Assembly (NCBI RefSeq): GCF_945859705.1
Contig: NC_079134.1
Coordinates: 52,196,402-52,260,401 of the forward strand
DNA length: 64,000 bases
Source: Episyrphus balteatus
Taxonomy: Eukaryota; Arthropoda; Insecta; Diptera; Syrphidae
Direction: 5' to 3'
Notes under the pieces: generated by a model
The model's database searches: none
What the model was told of the DNA's origin: nothing
The model's input: only the letters and a program-made list of their open reading frames with translations
Shown here: positions 33,650 to 46,993 of the stretch, piece by piece
Numbering within the stretch: the stretch's first letter is position 1
Layout of the letters: each line of letters opens with the position of its first letter
Position numbers and translations under genes: made by a program

Positions 33650-36015
33650 ACCGTTAACATACAGAGAGATATTATTAAATTAAGCTATATAATATATTGC
33701 AGGAATATTGATATATTGTAGTGGGTAATGTTTTTCCAAGGAAAATTAATTTGTATTAAACCTAAATCGTAACAAAATCATTCAGATTATATCATCAATT
33801 TCAGGTGTGTGTGGTTCGTGATTTAGTCTATCAATTTTATGTAACCCAAGCAAGAGCAATGATGAGATACGTTCTTGATAAAAAGAAAGAACATCACAAT
33901 TTAATTATGTTCTAGTTTTTTAATGAAATTGTGTGAAAGAGTAGAGTGACAGCTGTAGTAAGAGTATTTATGAAGGAAATATTATATAGGCGCACATTGT
34001 TGCATTGAAGCAAGGGAAGAATTTTTTAAAATTATTTTTATTTTTTACTTGTTTTTATGTTTTAATGCTTTTTAACATTCTCTTTCATTTACACACAAAA
34101 CACTTTGTCCAACGATATTACTTGTCTTAAAAGGCTGCTGTTCAAATAGTGTTGAAGGAAAACCCTACCTCATAATATTTTTATTTTATCTTGAGACACA
34201 TCGAAACGGACAAAGAGATAAGGCAAGCTATATGAGACTTACCATTTCCTTCCTTCAATATAAGGTGCAGAATCTTAGACTTTCTCAAAGGCGGATACAA
34301 GATTTAATGGTGTAGCCGATTGAAAAGTTCTACGTATGATTTATATCGATAGGCAACACAACATCTGGCAGAAAAGATACAACGAAGAAGTTCTTGCACA
34401 CAATATGTGTATAAGTATAATACATTATACGAGTACACGTGTTGTGAAAGTATCAGTGGTCAAGAAGCTTTATCTTTAATGAAAGAAAAATTCTACCTTT
34501 TTCGATTACATTTAGGGTTTTGGTAGCTCTTAAAGTGATGGTTTCTTCTTAAAGAAACCTATAGGGCAAACAAATATGTAACTATCTCGGCACTTTTCCG
34601 AAGTTTTTATTTTTATTTGTGAAACAGCATTCCTACTATGATTTTGCGATTTTTCTGTAATTTATTTATTTACCCAGAATCACTGAAAATTTCAAAAGAA
34701 TGAATTAAAAGATGAGGAGGGTCATGATGTGATAAATCGAAACACAGAGACTTAAAAAAAAACCGTATTAGACTCTTATTTTTGTTTTTTTAAAATCTTT
34801 CGAATGACGTTTTTTAAATTGTCAAAAAAAATTTCCCCTATCTATAGTCACTACTTCGTCAAAGGTCTACCTCATGTTTTAGTTTAAGAAAACCATTTAT
34901 TACTTGATTTTGAAATTTTTTAAAATTTTTTTCAATACAATTGTCAGTATTTCAATCAATTTATCTATCGGTTAAAAAAAAATCAACTCTGTACATTGTC
35001 GCGCTTAGAAAATAGTCAATTTTGTGCAATTTCGTTTAACCCCTTTTTACCCTATTAAATGACGGAATTTTTAAAAATCCTTCATTTGTATTAAGCTTTA
35101 GGTTATTATCTTTCAAATAAGCTATAAAAGATATTTGTATCTCTAATAGTCTTGATCAATCGTCCAAGCAAGCTGATTATGCCAATGTGAAATCTGCCAA
35201 GCCATTTTCAAGCGATTTTATGCGTTGAACGTGATACAAAACTTCATTCCCAGCAAGCCGATTTATTAATCGTCCATTCGAAAACACATTTTTCAGCTCA
35301 TTGGCTGTCAAGCAGTTTCGCTCATATCAAGAATGATGCCGCAATAGGTGAACACGTTTACCATACCTATCGGTATTCAAGCTATATGGTTAAGTTACAC
35401 CTTAACGGTTGGCAATAGTTTGAATAGTTTGATAAAAAACTGCGAGAGATAAATTGCGCTCCTATAATAAAACCCTTGAAACAAAAGTTAAAACACAAAC
35501 ATTTTAACTTAAGAACTTTTCTTTTTTTTTTGTATCCCCATCACCAGTGAATAAAATATTTACTAAACAACAGGAATCCACTTTAGGAAGAAGTCAATTT
35601 ATCCATTTCCGTAAATATCCATTTATAAGTGGCTTTCTTACTTTCTCGCGGAACCAAACAAAAAAAAAAAACTTTATTTGCTGAACTGCTAAACTAGAAC
35701 CGTTGTTATACACACAGTTCATTGAAACAATACGATAGTCCATTAAATTTGAAATCCGAACCATAAATACTTCATAGCTTCGACAGAAACAAGGACAAAA
35801 ATACTTTTTATTTCTTCAAATTAAATAAAAAGAAATGTTTATTTCCTTTTTCAACAATAACAACAACAACAATCCAAAAATATAGGATGAATATAAGAAA
35901 AAAAAAAAGAAACTCTATCAAACAATTTCAATACTCTCCATTAAAAATTAAACTGAAAATAACAGGAACTTTCACATCCATCTCAATTCTCAACTTTAAC
36001 TGGCACGAATTTCGA
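33650..36015. other. AT-rich non-genic sequence
   Basis: No supported feature. Confidence 0.5.
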
Positions 36016-36017
36016 AA

Positions 36018-36048
36018 GCAAACAAACAAACAAACAAACAAACAAATA
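36018..36048. repeat. (CAAA)n microsatellite
   Basis: About seven CAAA units. Confidence 0.9.
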
Positions 36049-36269
36049 ATGTTGGCATGAAGATGAAGAGAGAGTGAGCTCTTCGGTACTCCTTTGGGGC
36101 ATGTATATATATATAAAAAAAAAAAACAACTTATTATTCCTTTTCTTCCATTTCCTCGCACACCCTTTACCATAGTCTTACACCGACAAAAAAAAAATAC
36201 ATCATATATAAAGTATGTATATTTCTTGAAAGTTTTTAATTTTTTAAAAGAAAATTATAAGAAAATCAA

Positions 36270-36900
36270 CTCTTGCTCTCCTTCAGACAAACGCCAGCCG
36301 CCCCGCAGTGCCGCAACCCGTATGCATATCCTTCCGGTTAAAGGAAGATGGAATCAAATGTATTTCTATAAGAAAGAAACTCAAGGTTTGTCCATAAGAA
36401 CTTCACCAGAGCATGAAACCCGAGAAAACACAAAATTGCATAGTGCACTTAAAATACCAGGCGTAGAATTTCCTTTTTCCATTTAAATAGGGAAGTCGAA
36501 GCTCGAAGAAGAGAAGATCTTAGAAAAATAACAACAACAACAACCACATGACTTGTTATTGTTATTGGCTCCCAGATACAGATGTTGAATTTCCAAACAT
36601 TTGAAACTATTCTTGAGGCACTTGGAATGCGCTCTGCGCTGCTCTGCGAAAAAGTATCTTGGAAAGAACGGTTTGCCGAGCTGACACATACCTCGTCAAT
36701 GTCTATTGCTCGAAGAAAATTTCCATCGAAAACTTCCACGAAATGAAACGTGCAAAACTAGTAGTTGTGTAGTAGTAGTGGCAGAGTTTTCTTTCTCGAT
36801 TTTCTTTTCAAAGACATCGATTCCTTCAAGCAATTTTCGAAGGATGCAGTCGTTGTTGCGTCCACCGTTGGCGTTGTCGGTAAGTCAGTTGTTCGCAAAA
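36270..36900 (+). other. GC-richer block with one strong splice-donor-like site
   Basis: GC content rises here. A short open stretch from ATG 36844 encodes MQSLLRPPLALS and runs into a good 5' splice-site match (TCG|GTAAGTC, GT at 36880-36881). A CTCCTTCAG acceptor-like site lies at about 36277-36285. A small coding or untranslated host exon is possible but unproven; frames on both strands through this block resemble nothing I know. Confidence 0.2.
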
Positions 36901-36904
36901 CGTG

Positions 36905-37550
36905 GGGGGTAAGGTTGAATATTTTCTTTCATTTTTTTTTTTTTTGTTTTGAATGATGCAAAATATATTATGAGAAAATTCCGATTTAAAAGTTGCGAAA
37001 ACTTCTTCAATTGAATAATTTGCCTTCTAAGAGCAAGCAGTATACAATGACAACGGGGCATATGGACTGAAAGGAAAATACGAAAATGCAAAGCGATTAG
37101 TTATTGAAATGAAAGAGAAAAGCCAATTCTTGGTATCTGATGTCGTTTCTGTTAGTTTTGTGTGGTTGAATATAATTTGAATTGGAAATATAATTTCAAA
37201 ATCAACTGAAGGACTTCGTTATATTATATGGGCAGTGAGGGAATTATTATAAGATCTTAGATTGATTTGCATGACTGAAAATAACAAAAATATACGTGAT
37301 TGTAAGAGTTTTAAACTTTTGCGTAACTATCTATACATAATAATTATATTGAAAGGACAATGGAATGGTGCAGTTCAATAACTTTTTTATTTATAATTTA
37401 CTTTCAAAATTTGAAATTACTTTGAAAGACAAATATTGGATTCGTGTCAAATAAAAATTCAAAGTTTTAATCAAATATTGGTGCACTACGATAATGAAGT
37501 AAAAAGTTGATTTCCATCATACCGTTCTTCGATCTAGATTATAAACTTTG
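36905..37550. other. AT-rich non-genic sequence
   Basis: Nothing supported. Confidence 0.5.
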
Positions 37551-38140
37551 AATTGAAGTCTGCGAAGACGAACAAGGAAACATAGTAGTAGGTATATTCG
37601 CAAGCGATGCTGAAAACTTGGAGAAATCACTTCTGCAATCTCTTCAAAAGGCAGATTGCACCATTTAATGTCGATGATAAAAGACAACTATTCCGTCTTC
37701 CCCAACCTCGGCGAAGTGAAAAAAAGCACCTGGAGCTCAGAACCTAGCATCCGAGATGTTTAAATTAGCATAAGATGACCGGGTTGGGAGTATGCACTAA
37801 CTTATTTACCGAAAAGGGTCAGTAGAAATCAAGCCCACAGAATGAAACCTCAGCATTGTCTGCCCAATTCTAAAAAAAATTAGACTCTGATCTGAATGAA
37901 CTTTATCCCTGCATTCCTGTCAAGCTCGTTCTCCTGCGCAGGATGAGGATGAAGAATTCATGCTGTTCCGTTAAAGTCGGCTTGTCAAAGGCCTCACCTC
38001 TATACTTTTAATGTCAAAAAATGTTTTAGGCAAGGCAACAATTTCCTTAACATAATCCTTGAATTAACAATACAGAACTCTTTCGTCAACACCTTTCAAA
38101 AGTCTTTCTAGCTGCTGTGTTACTGGTTTGGTGCGAATTT
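37550..38140. other. Mixed-complexity stretch, possible decayed coding DNA
   Basis: Balanced composition with many stops in all phases. No recognisable domain; perhaps the residue of an old element. Confidence 0.2.
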
Positions 38141-38596
38141 TGGGATTGTTGAGTAAATCGAATTATCTTTGAGAATTGGGCTTACAATGTAGTTACCGTT
38201 AACAGTGTTTACAAACCAAGTCACTTCTTTTTACGAAATTACGAAATATTTGCAATGTTGAAGACAAATTAAGAATGAAATGGTTCGATCGAATCTCAGA
38301 GAGACAAATTAAATGTGTTTGGCAAATCATTTACCAAACCAAATTATTTCTTTCAAATTCGGTATGTCAATATTTAATTTGTTAAAAAAATATTTTAAAA
38401 AAAAAAACAATCTCCTCTCATCTTTTCGTAGTTAAAATATTTGAAAGAATTCAATAATGAAAAAGAAAACTATTATACATTAAATGCACGATTGGTACGC
38501 ACGAACTGCTCTTCGAAATGTATAAAAAAATACTTAAAATTCGTTCTTAAAATATGAAAAACAACCCTTTAAATGAAATTGAGCTCCAAAAAAAGA

Positions 38597-39270
38597 ATAC
38601 AGTTCAATTTCTTTTATAAAGGTGCATTTTTAGAAAAAAAAAATCCAAAATCGTTAGAGCCGTTTTTTAAAAATGTAGGATTTTTTATAAACAATTATTT
38701 GAAAAAAAAAAATTTTAATTACACTTGGTATGCCATTTTGTAGAAACGTTTAATCAACACATAAAATCAAAATATCAAAAAAATTCAATGTCACGTTTTC
38801 GAAAATTTGATTTTTTTTTAAATTTTCAAAGTTTTTTTAAAAATCAAAAAATTTTATTTATTTTAAGGTAATGTAAATGTTTTTGAGTAAAAAAATCGTT
38901 AAAATTGAACTAGTTATTTGGAAGATAATTTGAAATTTAAAAAACGGTTCTGTGGGAGGTACCGCTAATAAGGATTTTTGAAAAAAAAAATCTTTTTTCA
39001 TTAAAAGATAGACCTTATTTAAAAACGTATAGGTACTTGATTTTCTTAATAAAACTCGTAGGAAACTTTTCCAAAATTGGTATATGACAGTTACCGTTAT
39101 TTTTGGTAAAAAAAAATTTATTCCAAAAACCCCTCTGTACAAACTGATACATACCAAGTTTGAAGTAGATCGGCCCATCCGTTGGCTAGCTCCTTATACA
39201 GACCGACAGACATCCTAAAAGACTGACAGACTGACGGACAGATGGACTTTCGAGACCCACTTTTTTCGCA
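38597..39270 (+). repeat. Dispersed repeat family A, copy 1
   Basis: Marks in order: TTCTTTTATAAAGGTGC, TATGCCATTTTGTAG, TTTAATCAACAC, AATTCAATGTC.CGTTTTC, GGGAGGTACCG.TAATA, ACATACCAAGTTTGAAGT, CGGCCCATCCGTT, then GACAGAC-rich sequence. The same order recurs in copies 2 (45183-45356 plus 49964-50275) and 3 (50297-50790). Confidence 0.75.
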
Positions 39271-39340
39271 TTCTCTATCATCGTAATATCATGGAATATT
39301 GTTATCTCAACTTTTTTTTACGAATGCATAACTTAATATA

Positions 39341-39918
39341 CAGGGTGTCCCGGGATGAGATAAGAAGATATTGAGGGATGATTCTTGGGTATATTCTAAG
39401 AAAAAAATTGTTGCACAGTAATTCTCTATCTGCGAAGTTGATACCCTTTAGCGATGATTTAAGATAACGCTTACTTTGGTATGCCTTTACTCATGTTAAT
39501 GTTAATAACTCCGTTAATACTTATGATAAAAACTTCATTAATATCTTGATTTTTAGAAGAAATGCTATTCTTTGTATATGCACATAAAAAATGTTACTAT
39601 ATTTTTTTATTGCTCAGATATTAATTTTTAAATGGAATTATTTTTTTCTTACCCATGATAATTTTTTACTTTGGGGCCGATTTTCTTCGAAAAATGTGTT
39701 TATAAACATAGTGTTTTATAAATTAATTCTTATGAAAAAAACAATAATGAACAATAATGTTGTTCGCAAGTTTGCCAGAAAACTAATAGATTTTATGATA
39801 TTTGGGAAAACCTGCACCAGGTAAAATCTCTAAAAAAAAATGTGTTGTTTTGCTTTAGTCAAAAATGGGTACGAATTAAAAATTTATTTTTGTTCTTATC
39901 TCATCCCGGGACACCCTG
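39341..39918. mobile_element. MITE of Tc1/mariner type with TA duplication
   Basis: Perfect inverted repeats of at least 26 bp begin CAGGGTGTCCCGGGATGAGA at both ends and are each flanked by TA (39339-39340 and 39919-39920). TA duplication and CAGGGTGTCCC-type ends are usual for mariner-like elements. The 578-bp interior has a 77-codon frame (39591-39824) with no transposase motif, so it is non-autonomous. Its arms are still perfect, so it is relatively young. Confidence 0.85.
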
Positions 39919-39924
39919 TATATA

Positions 39925-41070
39925 GGAATAGGTAGTACCTATATCGCAAGTAAAAACGACGGAGGGTCATGCAATGCCATAAAAAACATAGGGATATTCA
40001 GAATTTTTTACCCAATTTAATGTCGAGGGTGTTTTTTGTAATCTCAATTTTAATTTTACTACACGAATAAGACTTGTTACTGCGCATCCGCATAAATGAC
40101 AATAAAACATTTCCATTTAAAGTCCTGATTAAAATTTCTGTTTAAAGTCCTGATGTGAATAAACTTTTTCTAAGTCCTAAAAAAATATAAACTATCTTAA
40201 CAGACATATCAATACTCATATATCTATGTCTTTATTACCAATCGGGTACATATCACATATTTCATTGAATAAATACAGAAAAACATTTCACGGAATTTAG
40301 ATGAATGTCAACATTTCTATTGAAAATCAATGAAATCCCCACATGTGGGGGGTTCCCTTTGACTTTGCCAGGGTACCTACCTACACTTATTTTACACATA
40401 TCCCACCCAAACTTTATTTCTGCGACAAAAGGCACAATTTTCCAATTCAGTTAATTTTCATGGCAGAAAAAACAGATCATAGCCCAACAAATATGTGCTT
40501 GAATCAATGTGGTTTCATGACGATGTGCTGGTTCGGACGCGGAGAGTAAGGATACGTACATACATATAAGTATTGACAAACAGGGTGCAAAGGATGAAAA
40601 ATCATTTGATATGGATTTAATGGATCTTTTTTTTGCTGTTCTGAAAGTAATGATATTTAATGTTTTTTTTCTTGTTGATAAAAAATACTCAAAAGGATGC
40701 AAGCTTTTGACCATAGATAGAGTGGGTTTTTCTTTTTCGATACAAGTAGGAAATGAAAAAAAGACAGAAAAATTATGTACATATTGAAATATTTGATTGA
40801 TATGAGTTTATCTTTGACGTTGAAGCACACGTGGTATGACGTATGAGCTAAGAGCTCAGAAGCTCCTGTCTGCTGGGTTTTTCGAATTTCAAATCTCAGT
40901 GCTTGGATAGTTTTGCTCGAGATGAAAAAAAGGTGCAGGGAAAGTTCCATTATTCTCTTATAATTTCAATTAGTTAGTTTGTTGCATGTTGTAACTTATA
41001 ACCTTTTTATAAGACTCCTATTAACTGCATCTCCCATGTATCTACTTCACACTAGTTATCCGCATTTTGG
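39925..41070. other. AT-rich non-genic sequence
   Basis: No supported gene. GTAGGTAC/GTACCTAC short repeats occur. Confidence 0.5.
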
Positions 41071-41074
41071 GGTT

Positions 41075-43640
41075 CACCTTGTTGACCTCGGAAATTGGCG
41101 GCAATCATCCCGGTTTTGTATTGCGCCACTTGTGGGAACTACTGCAGGCTGATATTTTTGCATTTTCTTGTACCAGGAGGGCCTACATTTCTAAACTACT
41201 TCTTCAATTCAAGCACGTCTTATTGGTTTTCTGGCAAATTTAAACATAAACAAATGTTGGTAGCAAGCAGAAGCTATCAGCTGTCAAAATTAAACATGTT
41301 TAGTTATTGGCAGCTAGGCGAATAATTATTCTGGATTTAGTTCTTCATTATCATATAAAATATTGGCGGTAGGACCCCATATTCGATGTCACTAAGAACC
41401 CATCGAAATGTTAAGGTTTCCTTCGCAGACAACTGAGTACGAAATTGATCTTCCCTTGTGATTTAGATCCATATTGCTGGTCTTCTTTCACTCTTCAGTA
41501 AAAGAAAGTCTGACTCGAAATTTAAAAAAATAATTTGTGGTACGACGCACAGTAGGGCGAATGTATGGAAAAATCGGCATTTCTAATATCTTGTGTTTAA
41601 GTGACTGAAACTACGCAAAGTTGCATTAAAATGTATATTTACACCTGAATCTGTGAACTTAACATGAAAACCAGATAAACGGAAACGTTTTAGCAAGGAA
41701 ATTCATTTTTATTTATCTAAAAGAGTTGAGCAGCGAACTTTTTTTAGGATTTTCTTTTTGTTATTAGTTTTTTCTCTTCTTTTAGTTTATTTTAATTTAT
41801 GTAAAATAGAACTAACAAGAGCATAGATATTTAAACATTAGGTATAATTTGAATATTCAAACAAAAAAGAACACAACAAAATAAAGAAACAAAACTTTTT
41901 ATTCAGAGTCGATTTGGGTGGCATAACTTAAGTCGTCCGGGTTAAGTTCTAAAGGGAAACTGAGATCTGTATAATTTTTTGATAAATATTGGTACACATC
42001 TCGATCATGATTTGATATATGTGAACTTTTTCATCGGAAATTTAACAACTGATAAGTATTTTTGCATTTTTATAGACTTTAATCCCATCATTTTTGCTTA
42101 AACCGGTAAAATGTTATAAATAATATTGGTTTAAAGATCATTTTTTTGTTTTAAACTGATGCTATCACTTACGCAATCAAGTAGTTACATTCAGATTAGA
42201 ATTCAGCCATTATTCGTAAGAGCTCATGAACCGATTGAGTCTTCTAGAAGACTGCTCCCACTTCTACTTTGCATTGAGGCAATAAAATCTAGTAACTTCC
42301 TAGATTTGAGCTTCCATCTCTTCTGTTGACTCCGTTAACCCAAGAAGTTGTTGAATTTTCTAACATAAGTTATCAAATTTGCTTGTTCTCGCACTATCCA
42401 ACCAAGTTTCTTAAAAAGGCCATTTTTTCTTGATTCATTTAAAGGACACTTTAGTGATTATAAAACCATAAAAACCTCAGAAAGCCTTTTAGGTGTAAAT
42501 AAGAAAATTTTACTCAAAGTAAAAAACAAAAATTTTCTAGCCGCACTTGGAAAATCCCGAATAAAAAAAATCAAAACAAAAAAACTTTTTGTTTGTAGTT
42601 AAGTATTGATTTTTATACCTTGATTCCTTGATAAAGTGTTATTATTCATTATTAAATTCAATTTTTACCGCACAAAAAACTTTTTGGTAGAAAAAAATTA
42701 AACTAGACAATGTTTGGCGGTCTATAACTTTTGCAATAATTGAACAATGCAAATAATTTTGATGCAGTTAGAACTTAAATATATTTGGGATGATATACCT
42801 ACATATCACTCAAAAGTACCGCAATAATATTTGATTTTGTTATTTATTGATATGGGTCATTCCACTGTGCGACGCGACTACACCATGAAGGGGCAAGCCC
42901 AAATGACTTATAACTCTCAACCATTTTAATAACCGTCGAGTCCGAACGACTAAACTTATTCATGACACTTATATCTTATATTCTTACAGACTCAATTCCT
43001 TGCAAGAAGCAGAAGCTCTTCTTCCCGAATAAAAACGGAAGTTGATTTTTTTTAAATAATCTTTTTTTTTACCGCTTAAGCTCAGCCAATCCGCAGCCGC
43101 TTGGCAGATATTATCATTATAAGAAGTGAATGATTCTCCAGCAAGGGCATTATTGCTTGTGAAGTTGTGAGAAACAGTCGATATATGTATAGACTTGAAC
43201 TAAAGATCGAGATAACTGAAAAACGCAACTTTTAGATGTGCAATTCCGATAAGCCCCAAAAATAAACGGGTCCCTGGTAGCTGGCTTCGTCAGAATAAGC
43301 CAGGCGTTGAAAGGAAGTTAAAATTTCGCTACTGGTGTTGACCTGAAAGTTGCGCGCATCTTTTTAAAATACGAAGTTAAAAAGATTCCATGATAGCACA
43401 TCGCAAAAACATTATCTGACTTTGACACAGAAGCGAGAATCCTCCATAATCATCTTACATGCACGAACTATTTTAACAGGGAAGTCCTGATTCGACTTTT
43501 AGCTCTTTGTAAAGCCTATTTAGCCGACCGGCTCCGACTCACCGGTTTCCTATATTCGTTTTCAATTTTTACATGTGAAAGAGCCAATAAAAATGTCTTT
43601 TCAACAGTAAATATTGTCCTACTAACGATTAAAAATACAA
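41075..43640. other. Mixed-complexity non-genic sequence
   Basis: Some stretches (42180-42420, 43040-43560) read like eroded coding DNA on the minus strand, with frequent stops and no recognisable family. No bounded element was found. Confidence 0.3.
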
Positions 43641-43644
43641 CTTA

Positions 43645-45180
43645 AAAATTCGTCGCACCCTGTAAATCTATATCAAATACAAAAAAAAGAAAGAACTTTT
43701 TGCAAAACATAATACAAAGGATACGCACCCATGAGTATATATGGTGTATAGTGTATAGAGTATAGGTACTGTATAGTGTTATACTTATATGATCGCATAT
43801 ACGGTTGACTAGATTGTGCACGAATATTTCATCCGGAAAATCGGGACCTGTGAGGAAGGCGCTTTTGCAGCATCATGAATCAGTTTGTGTTGATTTGCTT
43901 TTGTTATTATTTGTTGTTCAATATTTGGCAACAAGAGGACATTTGATTCCTTAATAGCCCAAGACCATATAGGAAAACCCGAACCACTACTCGCCACTAT
44001 TATCCTGAGCCGAGTTGGTTTTTGGGTTGTATCTTTTTAATACAGAAAGTGAAATTTATGATGGAAAATAATCTGAACACACAATTTTCGTCGGCATCCC
44101 CCCTCTCGATTCTAGGCCACTTCTTTCACCACCATTTTTCGAATTGGCTTGGCATATAAAGTGGAAATTGTGTCATGGAATTCACCCACAAATTTTCGAT
44201 TCCATTTCCATTAGAGACTATTATAATATCGTTCCACAAGCGAACACTGAGATTAATTGTTTTTCAACTGGACATTTATAATTATGCCAAATACACAAAA
44301 ATAAATGTAAAAAAAATAGATTTTATATACACAAACCTACTTGTTTAAGTGTGCTAGACAAAATGGCTGTTTTCGTAATTAGAAACGCACGAAAGATTAT
44401 ACAGTCTGCTTAATGTTTTTCCTGCAATGTCCTTTTTGTTTAGGTTTTTTGAACTCATGGTATAATTATGGAAAACATAAAATAAAGAACGACACAAAAA
44501 TTAGCAAACAATTTAATTGCTTTTTTTTAGAAGGAAAAAAAGAGAAAACCATTAAGACAGCAAAGTTGGTAATGGTGCAAAATACCGTAATGTTTTTTTT
44601 TTTTTTAGTCAGGAAATGGAACAGAAAATTAGAAATAAAACAACGATTACGTTGTGTGCTTTTAGTCTTGGTATTTTTGTTTTTCTTTTTTTTTCTATTT
44701 CTATTCAGTATAAAAAGGTATCTACCTGCAAAAGTGTGTTGCACTTGATTAAAAAAAAAACTCGTTTTGACATTCATTTTAAGGATTAAAATGTCCTTCC
44801 TCACTTGTTTGGCTTGGTGTGTGAATCAAGTGCATATTTTCTTTTTGAATTACTTATAAAGTAGCTCAAACAAATTAATTCAATTCAAAGTCAGTTTTGC
44901 CTTGAACTTATTTTATGAAATTTAAACTAAAGGACTCCAGTATAATTAACAAATACCGTAGTACCTACAAATTATGACCGCATTAAAATATTTTTTTTTC
45001 TATTTTTGAGTTTCTATAGGGAAACTATCTGGTAAACTTGTACTGACTCAATATCTTCGTTTTAGTATTCTTTTACTTACCTAAAAAGTCTAGAAAGCAG
45101 TGACAATTTTTAATACTGATCATATGAAAATAAAAAAAATAAAATTGCAAATGAAAAAAAAAACAACTGTTTATCCAATA
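43645..45180. other. AT-rich non-genic sequence
   Basis: TATAG/GTATA-rich tract at 43735-43800. Frames at 44413-44804 on both strands are low-complexity artefacts. Confidence 0.5.
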
Positions 45181-45182
45181 AA

Positions 45183-45353
45183 GTATGCAGTTTTATTTCT
45201 TTTATAAGGATGCTTTTTTAGAAAAAAAAAAAAAACAAAACCATTAGAGCCCTAAAAAAAAACAAATTTGTTATAAGTATTTTTTATAACACTTTTTTTA
45301 AGTAAAATAGGTAGGTATGCCATTTTGTAGCAAGTTTTAATTAACACCTTAAA

Positions 45354-45356
<3 letters not shown>
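45183..45356 (+). repeat. Dispersed repeat family A, copy 2, left part
   Basis: Matches copies 1 and 3 from TTCTTTTATAAGGATGC to AATTAACACCTTAAACA, then breaks off where the CR1-like element is inserted. The homologous continuation resumes at 49964. Confidence 0.75.

Positions 45357-45384
<28 letters not shown>
45355..45384. repeat. Poly-A run at the CR1-like 5' border
   Basis: About 30 consecutive A directly between the left part of family A copy 2 and the element 5' UTR. It may be the insertion target or later expansion. Confidence 0.8.
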
Positions 45385-45390
<6 letters not shown>

Positions 45391-45701
45391 TGAGTACAGC
45401 TCAATAGACGTGCTTTTTGTTGCTCCGGTTAATTTATTTAAATTTCCCTATAAAAATTGTCCGACTTGCTTCTTTAAAAGTTTAATCAGTTCTTGCTAAT
45501 AAACACTACATATTTATTGCTGTTTTCGGTGGTGTCCTATCGTAATTGAATTAAATTTATTAAATTTAAATTAAGTGAATTCGGTTTGATAGTTAACCTC
45601 AAATCAAAGAATTAACTTTCCATCTCATTCCGATTTCTCACACATGCATTAACACCCTTGCATTTACCTCATTTACAAATAAACTTAACTACACTTACAT
45701 A

Positions 45702-46682
45702 ATGTCAGGCACTGAAACAAAAAAATTTGTCCGAAATACCGCAAACTCGAATAAACATTCAAATGAACCACTACTAACTACAAATTCCCCTTCACTAAAA
45801 GCTCCGAGCGAAATCGACTGTGCCTTATGGGAACGAATTGATGAACGCTTGAAAAGTATAAGTGAGTCCATTTCTAAAACTATAAATAATCAAATTTCCG
45901 AATCCGAAACACGAATTTTGGCAAAAATTGAAAAAACCGAAAACCATATAACCGAAATCCAATCTAATTTAAATGCCATGTGCGAAAGGGTAAATAAAGT
46001 TGAGTCGTCACTCACCGCTGCAATTGCCGAGATAGAAACACTTAAGACCGATGTGAAACTAATAAATAGCTCACTCTCCGACACAAAAACAACAATGTCA
46101 ATAAGCGAAGCTGAGCTGTCAAACGCCATTTCTAATATTGATAAGCTGCAGCTTATAGCTGAAGCTCAAGAAAATAGGCTTGTTGCCGCTGACGCCATTC
46201 TTTACGGAGTACCACATCAACCCGAGGAGAATCTCTCGGCAATATTTAACACACTTTGCAACACTATTGGCTTCGATACACCCGCACTCAACAAAATTTA
46301 CCGCACTCGCCCCTCAAGAAATCGTTTGGATTCCGCCGTTTTACTTAAATTTACTTCGCCATTTGATCGAAACATGACACTAAGGAAAATAAGAACTTTC
46401 CTAACTCAAAACAAACGCCAACTTAGTCTAAACGATCTTGGGTTTCCATCCGAAAGTACTTCACTTGTTTACTTGCGAGAAAGTCTGACCAAAAAAAATC
46501 AAAATATTTTGCGAAATGCACTCACACTGAAGAAAAATAAAAAAATACATTCTGCATTCACCGCACGGGGATTTGTTTACATCAAACTTCATCAAGATGA
46601 CAGCGAAGCTCAAATTATTGACAACATTGAAACATTAAATAAATTACTGGGTTACCAACCTTATGAACCTAACATAAATTAG
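45702..46682 (+). CDS. CR1-like ORF1 protein (coiled coil plus RRM/CTD-like fold)
   Basis: 326 residues from ATG. Residues 1-35 are polar. About 45-160 form a long heptad-rich helix (IDERLKSISESISKTI..., IQSNLNAMCERVNKVE) that should drive oligomerisation. From 160 a globular part follows: DAILYGVP, EENLSAIFNTLCNTIGF, a basic YRTRPSRNR and AVLLKFTSPFDRNMTLRKIR. Then comes a C-terminal part (LVYLRESLTKKNQNILRNA, GFVYIKL). This arrangement resembles L1-type ORF1 and the baculovirus FP-like domain seen in ORF1 of many insect CR1-group elements, which act as nucleic-acid chaperones. I see no PHD finger or CCHC knuckle. The frame is open and stops at TAG 46680-46682. Confidence 0.8.
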   Translation: MSGTETKKFVRNTANSNKHSNEPLLTTNSPSLKAPSEIDCALWERIDERLKSISESISKTINNQISESETRILAKIEKTENHITEIQSNLNAMCERVNKVESSLTAAIAEIETLKTDVKLINSSLSDTKTTMSISEAELSNAISNIDKLQLIAEAQENRLVAADAILYGVPHQPEENLSAIFNTLCNTIGFDTPALNKIYRTRPSRNRLDSAVLLKFTSPFDRNMTLRKIRTFLTQNKRQLSLNDLGFPSESTSLVYLRESLTKKNQNILRNALTLKKNKKIHSAFTARGFVYIKLHQDDSEAQIIDNIETLNKLLGYQPYEPNIN

Positions 46683-46993
46683 TTTTTCGAACTTAGACAA
46701 CATTGCCAGATAAACAACTTTTCTTTTAAATTTTTTTTTTTTTTTAATTTTTTTGTTTTTGAATTTTTGCATTTTCATAACTTTAATTACTAACTTAAAC
46801 ATTATTTATTTCTACTTTCCTATTTATTATACTATCATTTGTTTTAAATTTTGAATTCAGAATATGGAAAAAGATCCAATAATGCTTTTAAATTTTTATT
46901 TTTCTTTTGGCCTTTTTTTCTCCTCGAAGTCTTTTCCTAAATCATTCCTAATGTCGTGTTCATATTTCTGCATTTCTTTAAAACATCACCGGC
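46683..46993 (+). other. Spacer between CR1-like ORF1 and ORF2
   Basis: About 310 bp, T-rich, with stops in all phases. Unusually long compared with the 4-nt gap in the LOA element, so ORF2 expression must use another route, or the ORF2 start has eroded. Confidence 0.6.

Noticed and set aside
36018..36048. CRISPR-like regular repeat
   Set aside because: It is a CAAA microsatellite with no spacers; no CRISPR array exists in the window.
44413..44804. 111- and 112-codon frames on both strands
   Set aside because: Low-complexity Phe/Lys translations of poly-T and poly-A.
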